DNA from: Talinum fruticosum
Taxonomy: Eukaryota; Streptophyta; Magnoliopsida; Caryophyllales; Talinaceae
Reading direction: 5' to 3'
Length of the DNA stretch: 64,000 nt
Assembly (NCBI GenBank): GCA_021018815.1
Contig: JAITYX010000003.1
Location: forward strand, 5,938,501-6,002,500
Shown here piece by piece: positions 33,831 through 45,640 of the stretch (position 1 is the first letter of the stretch; every line of letters begins with the position of its first letter). Made by a program: the position numbers and the translations under genes. The notes under the pieces are model-generated. The model saw only the letters and a list, made by a program, of their open reading frames with translations. It was not told the DNA's origin and did not search any database.

Positions 33831-36319
33831 GGGCTAACCCATTCGGAATCAGCTATGGGGTAGATCACTCCAAGCATCGATCCACTTAAGAATTTCTTTT
33901 GCACTACCTCCATCATAGGTGGGTTTAATCTACGTTGAGGGTCTCTCTTAGGCTTAATCTCTAACTCTAAAGTGATTTTATGTGAACACAATGTTGGGTT
34001 CAGCCCTTTCGAGTCTGCTAAAGTCCACCCTAAAGCTTCACTATGTTCTCTAAGCACCTTAATAAGCTTATCTTCCTGTTCAAGTGTTAGTGCATTAGAA
34101 ATTATAACAGGTAAGGTCTCATTATCTCCTAAATAAGCGTATTTTAAATTTTCAGGCAAGGGTTTCAAATCTAATTTAGGGGTGAAACAAGAGAAGGTAG
34201 CAACTTTTCATGATTTACGTGCAACTTTATCATATTAGGTTTTTCCATTACTTGCAATTGTAACAAAGACTCTATGCTATCTACTAGTCCTGAGTTAACA
34301 TGATAGGGTATAGCATGAAATACAGAATGATCCAACCCTTTGGTAATCACAGTTAACAATTCATCTTCTTGAGACAAATCATAAACATTTTGGGACATTT
34401 CATCAATTGTATCAAGTGCACAAACATAATTTACATCTGCAGGAAATCTCAAGGCATCAAAAATATTGAACTTAATAACATCACCATCAAATTCCATAGT
34501 CAATGTTCCCCCATGTACATCTATTTTTGTCCTAGATGTTTTAAGAAATGGTCTACCAAGCAAAATAGGGATGTCATGGCATGCATTACCCATGTCCAAT
34601 ACATAAAAATCAGCAGGAAAAATAAGCTCGTTGACTTGGACTAAGACATCCTCTAAGACTCCATCCGGATACGTACTACTTCTATCAGCCAACCGAATTA
34701 CTAGCCCAGTTTTCTTCAACTCTCCCAAATTCAGTTTATCATAAACAGACCGAGGCATCACATTAATGGAAGCACCTAAATCAAGCATGGCTCTGTCAAA
34801 GTATAGGTTTCTAATCTTACAAGGGACGAGAGAACACACCTGGGTCCTTACATTTAGGAGGGAGCTTCTTTTGAAAAACAGCAGATGCATTCTCCCCACA
34901 CTTATCTTCTCATTTCCTTTTAATTTTCTTTTAGAAGTACAAAGCTCCTTAAGAAATTTAGCATAACGAGGAACTTGTTTAATGGCATCTAGGAGAGGAA
35001 TGTTGATCTCTACCTTCCTGAATGTTTCTAAAATTTCTTGGTTTGCCTCATCTATTTTAGGAGTTATGCTTCTCAGTCTACTAGGGAAAGGTGGAATAGG
35101 TTCATAACGACTTTTCTTAGTGTCACTTATCTCTTTAGCATTAGAGGAGTTATCCTTCTTTAAGTCGAGTTCGGATTCCTTAACCTCTAGTTCGGGTTCT
35201 ACCTCTCTGTTGTTTTTAGGTTCATTAAGTTCCTTTCCACTCCTTAGTCTTATCGTACTCACATTTTCTTTGGGATTCTGGAAGGGTTGAGATGGTAATC
35301 TATTTTGCAATTGGGCTTGCAGGTTACTAAACATGGTATCTGTTGCGCTTTGTCTCTCTTGAACCTGCTTAATACTCATTTCTAAACTTTGGAACCTAAG
35401 GTCAGATTCCTTCTTTTGGTCATCCATTTTCTTAATCATTTGCTCCAAAAGGAAGTTCGTTTTATCTTGAGCGAGATGGTTGACGCTGGGTTTGGTCAAA
35501 ACCAGGGGGTTGTTTCTAGGTCCATACCTAAGGTTAGGATGATCCCTCCATCCTTCATTGTAGGTGTTTGAAAATGGATCGTACTTTCTTTGACCTTGGT
35601 TAGGGAAAACAGCATTTACTTCTCTAATGATTTGAGTCAGTTGGTTTTCTAATGATGTACTTGAATTTAGTTCATTAACCTTCCTAAATTGGACATCTCT
35701 AGTCCCAAATTGTTGAGTATTTTGGCCCATGTTATTAAATAATTCTCTAGCTTGAGCTGGAGTCTTATTAACCAAAGCCCCCACTAGCAGACATCTACCA
35801 TATTTCTATCAATTGACGGTAGCCCTTCATAAAAATATTGAATCAGTAATTGTTCGAAATTTGATGTTGGGGACAACTAGCACATAATTTATTAAAACGT
35901 TCCCAGTATTCATAAAAAGTTTCTCCATCCATTTGTTTAATGCCACAAATTTCTTTTCTAATGGATCCAATCCTAGGTGTTGGAAAGAATTTTTCTAAGA
36001 ATGCTTTATGAACTTGGGTCCATGTAGTAAATGTTGCAGGGGTATGTAATATAACCAGTCTTTAGCCTTATCTTGAAGTGAAAAGGGAAAGGCTCTTAAT
36101 TTAATTTGGTCTTGTGTGATTCCCTCAGGTTGCATGGTAGAACAAGTAATCATAAATTCATTAATATGACGATATGGGTCCTCACCGGGTAGTCCATGAA
36201 ACTTAGGTAGTAAGTTCGAAATCCGAATTCAATTTAAGAGGTCGGTCCAAAGTAGGATATGATATAGACAAAGGTTGTGTTTCTAAATTAGGTGCAGCAA
36301 GCTCACGTAAAGTAGCCAT
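33797..36319 (-). pseudogene. Athila gag and protease
   Basis: Begins MATLRELAAPNLETQPLSIS at 36319, just after the leader. Gag words include LPGEDPYRHINEF, FLEKFFPTPRIGSIRKEICG and LLIQYFYEGLPSIDRNM (near 35860-35800). Frame breaks occur at about 36225, 35870 (TCGAAC where TCGGAAC is expected) and 35790. An open frame of 537 codons (35784-34171) follows: Gln/Asn-rich linker, a Lys/Glu-rich stretch, KQVPRYAKFLKELCTSKRKL, and a protease with DLGASINVMP, the active-site Asp at about 34755. A missing C near 34175 shifts to the frame 34168-33794, which leads into RT. Confidence 0.88.
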
Positions 36320-36546
36320 TTCAAAATTTATAGAATCAACCTCAATTTCGCTTTCGAAGTTTCGGATTGTAGAGATTCGATGTCGTTCTCAACTTTTTCC
36401 GTCGAATGCTCTTCCAATTCTCCGATCATACGACCACTTCGTAATTGCATGAACTAACTGTAATCAATTAAAATGCATAAGTTCAAAAATATATAAATAG
36501 TTAATTAAATTAGATAGAAAGAAAACTAAGATTTTTTTAATTTCTT
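36320..36546 (-). other. Athila leader between PBS and gag
   Basis: About 230 bases without a credible frame; untranslated leader of the genomic RNA by position. Confidence 0.6.
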
Positions 36547-36565
36547 TCCCCGAGCAACGGCGCCA
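36547..36565 (-). other. Athila primer binding site (tRNA-Asp)
   Basis: The plus strand reads TCCCCGAGCAACGGCGCCA, five bases from the 5' LTR. The plant tRNA-Asp 3' end is TCCCCGGCAACGGCGCCA, so there is one extra A, making CGG into CGAG. The other 18 positions match. Confidence 0.9.
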
Positions 36566-36570
36566 AAATT

Positions 36571-38980
36571 TGTTAAGCTTGTCGTACAGCAACAAATTAA
36601 ACCACTACTTAGGCTTATAATAAACAATATAGCAAGGGCAAGTAGGGATCGAATCCACAAGGAAAGATACTGTAAAAAAAAAAAAAAAAAAAATCAAACT
36701 TCCAATCTAATTAAACTAACTATTTTAGTTATTTACCTTATAAAATTCAAACAAATCAACTTAACTACTAAATTTCTAATTTTAATTCTAAGAAAAACTT
36801 CTGAGATTATGCACTATTATTCTAATAATCTAAATTTAACAAAACTATCCTAATTAATTCTGGCAAAATCAAAACAGAAAATCAAATAAAAACTTAAACA
36901 GAAAATTAAAACTTAGAATAATTCAGAATTAAATAACTAAAAATAACAGAAAATTATCTAATAATAAAAATAAATATTCCAGACAGAACATAAAGCTTTG
37001 AATAACCCAGGAATATTTTTTTATAAATTTTCAGAAGAGAAAACTAAAGCAGAAATTAAATAAATTCTAAAACAGAAAATTAAATAAATAATATTCTGCA
37101 CTAAAATAATTACGAAAATAAATACTAAAATTACCCAGAATAATAATACTAATTTTCTAAACCTAACCAGACCCTAAAAATATAAAAACAAAATTTAAAA
37201 TCTAATTTACGAATTTATTTTATTAAAAACCTGCAGTAATTAAATTCAAGAATTAAATCTGAAAAAATATCAAATTAATTCCAAAAATTCTAAAATTTAA
37301 TCACAGCAAACTAGGACTCTATCTAAACCCTAAAAGAAAATAAAACAAGAAAAATAACAAAAGAAACTATTTTTAAACTAATTTCTAACAAACTGACTCA
37401 AAAATAATAAAAACTGACAGAAAATTAATTCTGAAAATTAAAATATGTAAAGACTCAAAATTAAATTAAAATAAAATTACTAAAACTAACCTAAAATACT
37501 GATCTTTAGGGGGTTTAATGAAATTGATAATAAAAGACTATAACTTTATAAGTAAAAATCAATAAACTCAAGAGAATAACTAAAAGCAAACAAATAATTA
37601 TCAAAGATAACAAATTTATAAAAACACTTAGTATAATCTATATCCACCATGCAAATTATTATTTATCATTAACACACAAATTGATCTACCCATGAGCTAA
37701 ACTGTAGAAGACAACCACTAGCGGATCTTCCCGTTTTTCCTTAGTTATTAGTTTACTTAGGCCTAGCCCTAATATAAACCCTACTAATATAGATAACCCT
37801 AGCACTAGCACTAGAATTTAATCAAATTAGAGCATTAAGTATTAGAAAAACATCATCTAGCACCTAATAACCAATCTACTAGCAAATTGATTTAAGAAGG
37901 ATCTATGATAATTTCCTAATTAAAAGAGATGGGTATGAGCCATCCATGATTAACTAGGGTGATACTTATGTCTAAAAGATCAAGCAATTACGTACTTAAA
38001 CCCTCTAAACTATCATATGAATTTATATAAAACTAAATAGCGTGCACTCTAATTAATTAGACATAAATTCATAAACATTAAACACAAATTATCATAGAAT
38101 CATGGATCAAATCAATAAGACAATAAAAATCATAACTTTGTTTCAAAATAAATAATTTAACATGGCTTCAATGAGATTATACTAAGTATAAGAAAAATAC
38201 TCACACATAATGTAATTTAAAACATGTAAACTAAATAAAAATAGCATCTTTAGTATTAACCTATCAATAAAAACTCAATCTTTTCTAATAAAAATTACAA
38301 AACTAAATTATACTACCGATATTAGTTTCTTTGACCGGGAAGATGAAGAAGATGATGATGGATGGTGGTGTTGGTGTTGGTGTGGGCTGGCAGCAGACAG
38401 CAGCAGCAAGCAAGCGGCAGCAAGCAAACTAGGAACAAGCAGCAGCGGCAAGCAAACATGAGCTGTGTGTGTGGCTGCTTGGGAAGGCAGCGAAAGGATG
38501 TCGTGGGCAGCGAAGGGTTGGTGTGAGGGATTGACAGAAGCGGGAGGTGGCGTGGGAAGGAGCTGGGCAGCAGCAGCAACAGGCGTGAGATGAGCAGCAA
38601 GCGTGAGGTGGTGATGATGTGTGGGTCTTCCTAGGTCTCTCCTCCATGATGATAATAAGTAGTATATATAGGGTGAAAGAGTTAGGGTTTATTTCTCTTT
38701 CTTCTCTTCTAAGTTTCCCTTTTCTATTCCACTTAGGATTTCCTAAAATATAATATCCTAAAATAAATATTTTTTTACATATTATATTTATGGACCGACT
38801 TCATATATTTTCTTGGATGCTTGTCGGTAGCTAAAAATCCACTTTTAACGACTATTCTTCTCTTCCCCACTTTATTCGATAATTACCTATAAATAGACAA
38901 AATAGAATAAATTAGATAAAATAAACTATATAATATAAACTAAATAACTACTAAAAATACGTATAAAATATGACTTAACA
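36571..38980 (-). repeat. Athila element, 5' LTR
   Basis: 2,410 bases, adjacent to the PBS. Differs from the 3' LTR by a longer A-run at 36672, an extra GTTGGT-type unit and re-arranged CAGCAG units near 38380-38430, and scattered single bases. TATA box at 38663-38671. Confidence 0.97.
38663..38671 (-). promoter_or_regulatory. Athila 5' LTR TATA box
   Basis: CTATATATA on the minus strand, followed after about 25 bases by an ATG and the CAG-rich leader. Likely start region of the genomic RNA. Confidence 0.6.
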
Positions 38981-40353
38981 GTAACTCGGAAAGAGAACAC
39001 AGAGATTTTATATGGAAACCCTCCCGGGGCAGAAAACCACAGCCCGTGTCAATCCGGACATGAAGTCAAATCCACTATTTTGAGTCCACAAAATACCGTG
39101 AACCGATCGAACCCGAGTTGCTCCCTTGGACAACTCTATACAAGTTTTCCTAGACTCGAAGTTACCTTATCTCGATCTAGTACTTCCTAGCTGAGATAAC
39201 CCTTACAGCTAGGGACAACTAAGCTGAGTTAACCCTTACGAGCTTAGTCAAGGGACCTTACAAAGAATGTAAGAAGAGTTTGTAATCGAGTACAAGACCT
39301 TACAACTCGGAGAGTAATGAATTACAGAGTTGGAGTTGTAAGTTGAAGATTGAAAGAAAATACAATGACTTTGAGCAAGTATATGTATAAGCGATATGCT
39401 CGGCAACCTTCAAGTCTTGTGAAGTGGCTTCTATTTATAGATGACCAGGCAGAGTAGCCGTTATCTTCATCTACTGACCGAGAGTCCTCTCGTGACCGTT
39501 GATAGAAGCTTTCGAGTCACTCGGAAAGTATCCGTTGAAATATGGACGTTGGACAACGGTTTAACTCTATTGGAAGTCCCAAAACCATCGGTTGTGTCTT
39601 GAAAAATGAGGTGGAAACCACCGTTAGGCTTAGCGTTCCAGTTTTCCGGATATGGAAGCAGACGGCTTCGACACAATCTTCTCGGGACTAAAGCAGGGAA
39701 GGTGAAAAGCCATATCTGCTGGTGATTTGACGTTTTGAAGCCGGCTACTTTTGGTGTTTGAAAAGATATCCTCGATTGAATAACCTACAAAAGTAAAACA
39801 CCTTTGGTTCTCAAAGTATAAAATACTTTGGTCCAAGGTTAGACACAGATAATAAAATAATTATGATAATTAAGCAATTGATTATCTCGAGTCGAAAAGA
39901 AATGGAATTTTCCGAGTCTAAAATCCATGATACTCGGAATTCCATAAGACTTAGTCTTAAGCAAAGAATCAAGTTCTATAACGAATATCGAGTGGTAAAA
40001 ACTTGATATAGACTAAGCAGAGAGGAACTACGAATGCCGACTATGCGAACAATAGAATAGATACCCATAAGTCGATTCCGAGTGAGAAACGACTGAATAC
40101 CGATATATTCGAAATGCAATTAATCCGAGTGAGAGTGAACTCGGAATAAAGAACCAGTTTTCGAGTCGCTAATCGAAAAGCGATAAAAGACATAAGTGAG
40201 GGCCGAATCACTTAGAGAAAATATTATTTTACTCAAGTAAGTTTCTAAGACACATAGAATGCCTTGGAATCAAAACTCTATATGAATAACATCGTTATAC
40301 CCGATTCCTTTTGCATGACTCGGAAAGATATTGAGCGAGTGTCCGAGTCTTCA
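38981..40353 (-). repeat. Element 1, 5' LTR, remaining segment
   Basis: Starts GTAACTCGGAAAG, matching the LTR directly after GAACT at 27600-27604 with one extra T, and ends GAGTCTTCA. A TATA box (CTATAAATAG, minus strand) is at 39431-39440. The CATTC target duplication follows at 40354-40358. Confidence 0.93.
39431..39440 (-). promoter_or_regulatory. Element 1, 5' LTR TATA box
   Basis: CTATAAATAG on the minus strand, followed downstream by the LTR region shared by all family copies. The Athila insertion lies downstream of it inside the LTR, so any transcript from here would run into the Athila element. Confidence 0.6.
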
Positions 40354-40599
40354 CATTCTCAACAAACTCAATCATCATTAAATTCATGAACTAGGCACAT
40401 AATTCGTAACATGCTTTTCAATTCGTGAGTTGCTAGTTTTGTGAATTTAGGCCTCTAACTTGTTCAATTATCTTAAGGTTTCCAATTCCATGGATCAATT
40501 TCGAATTCAATCTACCCAATTTGTTATATCTTTAGAGGATGAATTTGAACCACTCACCTTGGATTCTTAGTGATTCTAAGAATTTCGGTTTCGAGGGTT

Positions 40600-41110
40600 T
40601 TTGAATTGGGTGATTTTGCTTTACTTCCTTCTCCCTTTCGGGCCCCTCTTTTCTTCCCGGCGCCCACTTCTTTTCCTTCGCTCAAACTCTCACTGTCTCC
40701 CTCTGCTCTATTGTTCTCGGGTTCTCAAACCCCTGGCCTCGGTTCTGTCCGGTCTCACTGTCTCCCTCCTCGCGCTCGCCGGCCGCGCAGTACGCCTGTG
40801 TGCCTCCTCTTCCTCTCTCGCTCTCCTTCAGTCTCTCTTTCTCTCTCGCTCTCGGCTCTCGTTTCGTGGTCTCGACCCCTCTCACTCTTCCTTTCAATCT
40901 CTCGCTCTCTTTGCTCTGTCCCTCCCTTCGGTTTCCTGTTCGCTTCTTCGCCTCTTTTTCTTCTCGGTCTCCCTTTGCTCTCTTCCGCTTTGCTCTGCCT
41001 CTGCTTCTTTCCTCTGCCCCCTCTCGCTTTCCTCTCGTTTCTCTTCCTCTCGTTCTTTCTTCAGTCTCCCTCCTAATCCTCCCTTTGAGGTTTTCTCTTT
41101 CCTCACTTAA
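40600..41110. repeat. Pyrimidine-rich (CT) low-complexity tract
   Basis: About 500 bases of mostly C and T on the plus strand, within 400-900 bases of the 3' end of the probable solo LTR. Several long overlapping open frames here read as runs of Ser, Leu, Phe and Pro (or Arg/Glu on the other strand) and come from composition alone. Its place suggests the transcribed leader part of the LTR; this is inference. Confidence 0.7.
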
Positions 41111-41474
41111 GTTCTACACCTAATTCATTTTGCTACTTTATTTCTATTGGACCCCCAAATACTTGTTACTTCTTTATTTGCCACCAAAGCTACCAACAAT
41201 CTCTTCTTTTCATTATCTAATGCCAGCCATCCCTTTTCTCATTTTCTTTTCTGTTTTAAATTTTCTATTTTGGGCTTTTAGTGTGAATTGGGCTCAAATT
41301 TAATTTCAATAAGCCCAATTAAGCTAGCCCATGCTCGGGTTTCAATTCTCGGGTTTTAATTTCGACTCGGAAAAACTCTAATTCACTTAATTTAATAATT
41401 TTGAATTTTTTTAACTTAACTTTTAATAATTTAATTCATTAGCAAGCAAACTGCTTAAATTTTTGGGTCTTACA

Positions 41475-41754
41475 ATTTTGGCATAGAGTAAAAAAGTGTC
41501 CATATATGAGTGGAAACCTTTTTTTTTTAATGATAAATTATTATTTTTTATTGGACGAAACACCTAAATTCATTCCCATACCGCCATGTGATCTTTTTGA
41601 AAAGATTGCTATTATATATAGTATAGATTGTTCCGTGCATAACACAAGTCCAGAGTAGTATGCCTAATGCAAAACACAATAACAAAACTCACAACTCAAA
41701 TTTTCAAGTCTCACCCTCTTAATAATTGATACTTCCCAATGTAGTCGCCACTCG
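41475..41754. other. AT-rich sequence, nothing recognised
   Basis: 280 bases between the probable solo LTR and the next LTR remnant. Possibly the first internal bases of that remnant. No frame or motif. Confidence 0.4.
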
Positions 41755-43571
41755 TAGGAACCACTACATGTCCCCGTAAGGAACAATTCGGAGCAAGTTT
41801 CCCTATGAATGTCGACTCTCTTGATTTTATTTTTGTTAAGATTCTTTTGGAAAGTTCATTTGGAAAGTGGGATGTGCCTTTTACTAAGATTATTTATGTT
41901 AGAATCTCATTTTAAAACAATTTAAATAAAGGTGTGATTGGTGATTTTTATTAATCATTTTTATATTAGAAATTGATTTTAGAGAAATTCTAGGATGTTA
42001 TTTCAACCTGAAAAGAAATAGAAAATTAAGATAACATATTTCCGCAAAGCCCTCGGGCAAAACATATAATTTTGGTTGGGCCGAGAGCTGAGCCCGGTCT
42101 CTAGCCGACTCCCAGGCGTCAGCCAAGCACCAACCGGAGATGTTGGCTATAGGTTAGTGATCGAGAAATCACTCTCAGCCCTATAGTTTCGTTTTCTATA
42201 ATAGAACTAAAATTTCACCGATTTGAGCCTCGAAAAGTCGAGAACAAAATAGAGAAAAATAAAATGAAAATAGGGAGTCTTTAGTTAGTTTTAGGAATAA
42301 AAACTAGCAAAAAGACAAAAATACTATTCCAATCTTAGTATGGAAAAACTAAGCTTGAAAGAGGTTTTGAAAGAGACCCCATTGGTCTTTAAATCGAGAA
42401 TATGGTGTTCAGGGGTGAATGCATGAAATAGAGAGGGAGGCTCTCCATTCTTCCCATCAACATACAACCCGTACTAGTTTAAGTTGTGAGTTAAAAAAAT
42501 TGTGTCTAAACAATCAAGGAATAGCATGTGAAGTACAAAAATTAAATCAAACAAAACATTCTAAAAAAGTGATAAATATGCAAATAGAAAAGCAATAAAG
42601 AAAGCAATCAAGAAAGAGAAAAGAAAAGAAAGAAATGAATTAAAAGTTACAAGTGGGTGGAGAGGAATTAAAAGTGATTACATCTTTGATCTACAATATG
42701 GAAAGCAACAAATAACATAAATAAATAAACCGTAAAGAGGATTGGAGAATGGATCAGGTTGTCCTACCTACTAAACTTGGATCACGAATGAAATTGGACA
42801 GACAGTAACAGCAAGGTAATGAGTTCAAGTAATGGGCAAAGAAGGCTATTTGTAGGTTTTTAAGAAAGGGAAATGTGTGTGACGGTATGACAAAACAGAG
42901 AAACTAGAGAGTGGGATAGAGCGATAGGAACACTTTTAGCTTAGAGGGTTTATCTAGCTGAAAATTAAACCGCCAAAAAGATAGGGTAAACCCTCTATTT
43001 ATAGGAAAAATTTTATGTCACAAAAAATGACGTAAATACTAATTCTTCTTAATCACTAACCGAACCGAGCCTCGTTTGTCGATGAGGATCACGGAAATGG
43101 ACTTAAAAACATCTTATTAACTAGAAAATCCTACCTCGGGAGCCAAGAAGCACAGTGTTGGTCTCAGATCGTGCCCTAGTTGGCCGCTTAGGAACAAAAT
43201 GCACTCGTGTTGGCAAGTTAGGCCTCAAAATGCGGCGCCATCTTGACGACTTTGTAAAGACATTCAGCTTTGTGTCACGCTTGACTCACTGGGAATGAAA
43301 CGCCGCATTAGATAAAATGTGGCGCCGATTTGGGTTTCCTGATTGGGAGCCGAACGGGGTTGGGGTTGGCCAAAAGAAAATGGTTTTGTGGGCCGACCGT
43401 AGCAAAAAGGTTGAGTTTTTTTTGCTAATGGGTTCTTTGTGGTTTACTAGCTTCCATCATGCCGATCGGACTCCGACCATGGTCCGAGTTTGCAAACAAG
43501 ACTAAGATATCATCACCGAACCAACAGAAATAAATAAAAGAGATAAGGACGACATGTTTTCGGTGTCTACA
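41755..43571 (-). mobile_element. Probable Tat/Ogre-type gypsy LTR remnant
   Basis: On the minus strand the sequence begins TGTAGACACCGAAAAC at 43571. It has a TATA box CTATAAATAG at 42995-43004 and ends near 41755 next to GTGGCGACT (41742-41754), which resembles the primer-site region that follows 5' LTRs of Tat/Ogre elements. These are recollections of family signatures, not a search. No internal coding region follows; the sequence breaks into the neighbouring element. Open frames here (for example 43317-43505) have no recognisable content. Confidence 0.4.
42995..43004 (-). promoter_or_regulatory. TATA box in LTR remnant
   Basis: CTATAAATAG on the minus strand, placed between the presumed U3 (43571 side) and R-U5. 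Confidence 0.45.
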
Positions 43572-44204
43572 GCAAGTGAATGGAATAGAGTTATGCTTGG
43601 TAAACACCTTTAGTTCTTAATGGAAAATCTAGCATGCCTTTGGGTCACATGGGTGCATTCAGTGTACTTAAAAGAGTTAAGAGACTGTTACTTGTTAAAC
43701 AGTGCACAAGCTAATAGTTCAAGAAAATTCTAACTATGAGGAAGTATCTACAAAATTGGTTTAATAGTCAAGGCTTGAAGATACAATGTTAGTTTGGATT
43801 ACTAAGCTTTGCAGGATACTAGTCCATAAGTGAATTGGTAGAAACTTGTGTGTGTTGGGTATGTGTGGTGTACAATGGCATTTAGGCTCGGGAAATTTCG
43901 TTTAAGAGCATGGAACGACAAGCACGACCCAAAGACATGGAGAACGAGTTGTTTTAGGTAGAAGGAAACAAGCTTGCCCAACCAGCAGTTGGCACAGGTA
44001 GGCCGTGTTCATGGACACGACCCTTGCCAATAGCACATACAGCCCGTGCCAGTGGTGGGCTGCTTGGCTTCTTTGTTTTCAGCTAGTTTCCACTGTTTTT
44101 TACATGTTGATGTCGGTTTATGGTTATAAATTAGTGTAAGGTCCTCCATTGTTGAGTGGTAGTAGAGAATTACAGGTGTAATAGCTAGTTTGCTCGAGAG
44201 AAAT
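43572..44204. other. Unassigned repeat-like sequence
   Basis: About 630 bases with no frame of note. The words CACGACCC and GCCCGTGCC (43920-44060) resemble those at 45170-45360 in the next remnant, so it may be part of the same old element. Confidence 0.35.
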
Positions 44205-45640
44205 TGCTTGTAATTGCTACGGTTAGGAAAATTATCGCAAGTGCATAGTGTAACCGTAGGTGGAAACCGACGATCACGAGTCGTGTCCATGATGAACTCG
44301 ATTTTAAGTATCGAAATCCACTTATAAACTCTAATCTAGGCAAAATTCAGTTTGGCAAAGGTTGTTTCATGAATAAATCCAACTAATTACTAGATAATAG
44401 TATGCAAAATCGAATGATAAAAATCCTTAGATTGGGGTTAATCACACTATCACACCCCGAAATCACAATCAAATTCTACTTGAAAATTGCCTATGCTTGC
44501 AATTTAGAAGGATACACCACCAATTAAGCTTATCTCCACCTACTTTCAAAGGTCAAAGACTAATCTTACACATTTTAATCGCGTAATTTCGTAGGATTAC
44601 CAAAGACACAAATTACAAGATATGCATCTCATGATCCCTAGTTTAAAACCTTAATTATTTTCATATCAAAGTTCTAATCATTCACAACGTCACTCTAGGT
44701 AAAGATTCCCTCTTTCAATGTTCAATAAACACAAATAATAGTTGATGACTTCTCTTTCGAGACTTTCATCAAACAAGTGGTGAACGAAGCGCATTCTAAA
44801 CAAACAAGCATAGATCAATTCAATCGGGTATTCAATTCATGATTATCAAGATAGAAAAGGGATTAACCCTAACCTAAGTAGGGAATTTAGCTTCTAATCA
44901 TCATATTAAACAACTCACAAGTTTCGATGAACATAGATATAGAAACTATTGAGAAATCGTGAAAAGCAAACATGAGATGAGAAAAATAAGAATTACCAAA
45001 TAGAAATCTAAATGCTTGAATTCAAATTAATCTTCAAAACCCAAATGTTAATCCTCAATCTCTAAGGAATTAGAATGTTAGAAACTGTCTTAAAAACCCT
45101 AAAAATGAATGGAGAAAAGAATTGTCCTGTAAATAACAGAGAAATTCACATATAAACCGGCGTAACAACATTGCATGGTCGTGCAAGATTTTTGCACGGG
45201 TTTGCGACCATGCTGCATGGCCAGGCGTGCATGTTTGCTGCATCTTCTACCATTTTCTGCCTGATTTGCACGGGTGCCTATGGAACCTTACATGGGTACC
45301 CGTGCATGACATTAACTTTTGTAGTTTCTCGCACGTTTGTGCACCTTTGCACCGGTGCTTGTGCGACCTTCCCCAAGTTTCTGTTTTTTCCTGAAGCTCG
45401 CAAAGTTGTGTGCTCTTCCCCAAGAACGAGCAATCAAATCATGGACAATCACAACCATTGATCAACTATCACACTACATCATCATCACAAGAGAGGTTTT
45501 CATAACCAATTTTTGGGATTTTTTAATTTTCTACTTTTTTTCAACTTCCTTTTATTTCGAAGTAATAAAAGCTAACAAACAAAGATACCTCATAGAGAAG
45601 ATAATGAGAGAAGGGGTAGAGCGTGTTTATCTCAATAACT
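44205..45640 (-). repeat. Athila-like LTR remnant
   Basis: AT-rich sequence whose word order (ATTATCGCAAGTGCATAG..., 'ggttaatcacac', 'aaccctaaaaatgaatgg', then GTGCACGGG-type words) recalls Athila LTRs such as 27605-30002, but is strongly diverged. Ends not resolved. Orientation is inferred from the 3' internal sequence that follows on the high-coordinate side. Confidence 0.4.

Larger units (their letters stand above)
27605..38980 (-). mobile_element. Athila-type Ty3/gypsy element
   Basis: Minus-strand element of 11,376 bases inserted in the 5' LTR of element 1. LTRs are 27605-30002 and 36571-38980 (TGTTAAG...CTTAACA); target duplication is GAACT at 27600-27604 and GTAACT at 38981-38986 (one extra T). 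PBS matches tRNA-Asp, which is typical of Athila. Gag, protease, RT, RNase H and integrase are recognisable; no env-like ORF is visible. LTRs differ by roughly one per cent by eye, partly in an A-run and a CAG-type repeat, so it is a recent insertion. Confidence 0.97.
8336..40353 (-). mobile_element. SIRE-type copia element 1, integrase-deleted, with two nested insertions
   Basis: Minus-strand element. The 3' LTR is 8336-9904, the 5' LTR is 27398-27604 joined to 38981-40353, and the target duplication CATTC lies at 8331-8335 and 40354-40358. Its own internal sequence is 9905-13201 joined to 24002-27397. Element 2 sits in the RT/RNase H region and an Athila element in the 5' LTR. The PBS, gag, protease, RT, RNase H, extra 3' ORF and PPT are recognisable, but nearly all of integrase is missing through an internal deletion at about 25228. 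The LTRs differ mainly at CG-containing sites. It is older than both elements inserted in it and younger than the surrounding solo LTR. Confidence 0.95.
4893..41474 (+). mobile_element. Probable solo LTR of a gypsy chromovirus (Tekay-like), split by nested insertions
   Basis: The sequence starts TGTAACACCCC at 4893 and ends GGGTCTTACA at 41474. Both ends are typical of Tekay/Del-type LTRs, from memory of the family. Its own sequence is 4893-5545, 7131-8335 and 40354-41474, about 3 kb in all, which suits a chromovirus LTR. The gaps are two SIRE insertions whose target duplications fall exactly at the joins. Flanks are ATTAT before and ATTTT after, an imperfect five-base duplication. I found no gag-pol from the same element, hence a solo LTR. 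The family name is inference; that this is one interrupted unit is well supported by the flanking duplications. Confidence 0.5.

Noticed and set aside
40570..41123. Three overlapping open frames of 107-169 codons
   Set aside because: They read as runs of Ser, Leu, Phe and Pro in a CT-rich tract; stops are rare there by composition. No domain, and frames overlap in all phases.
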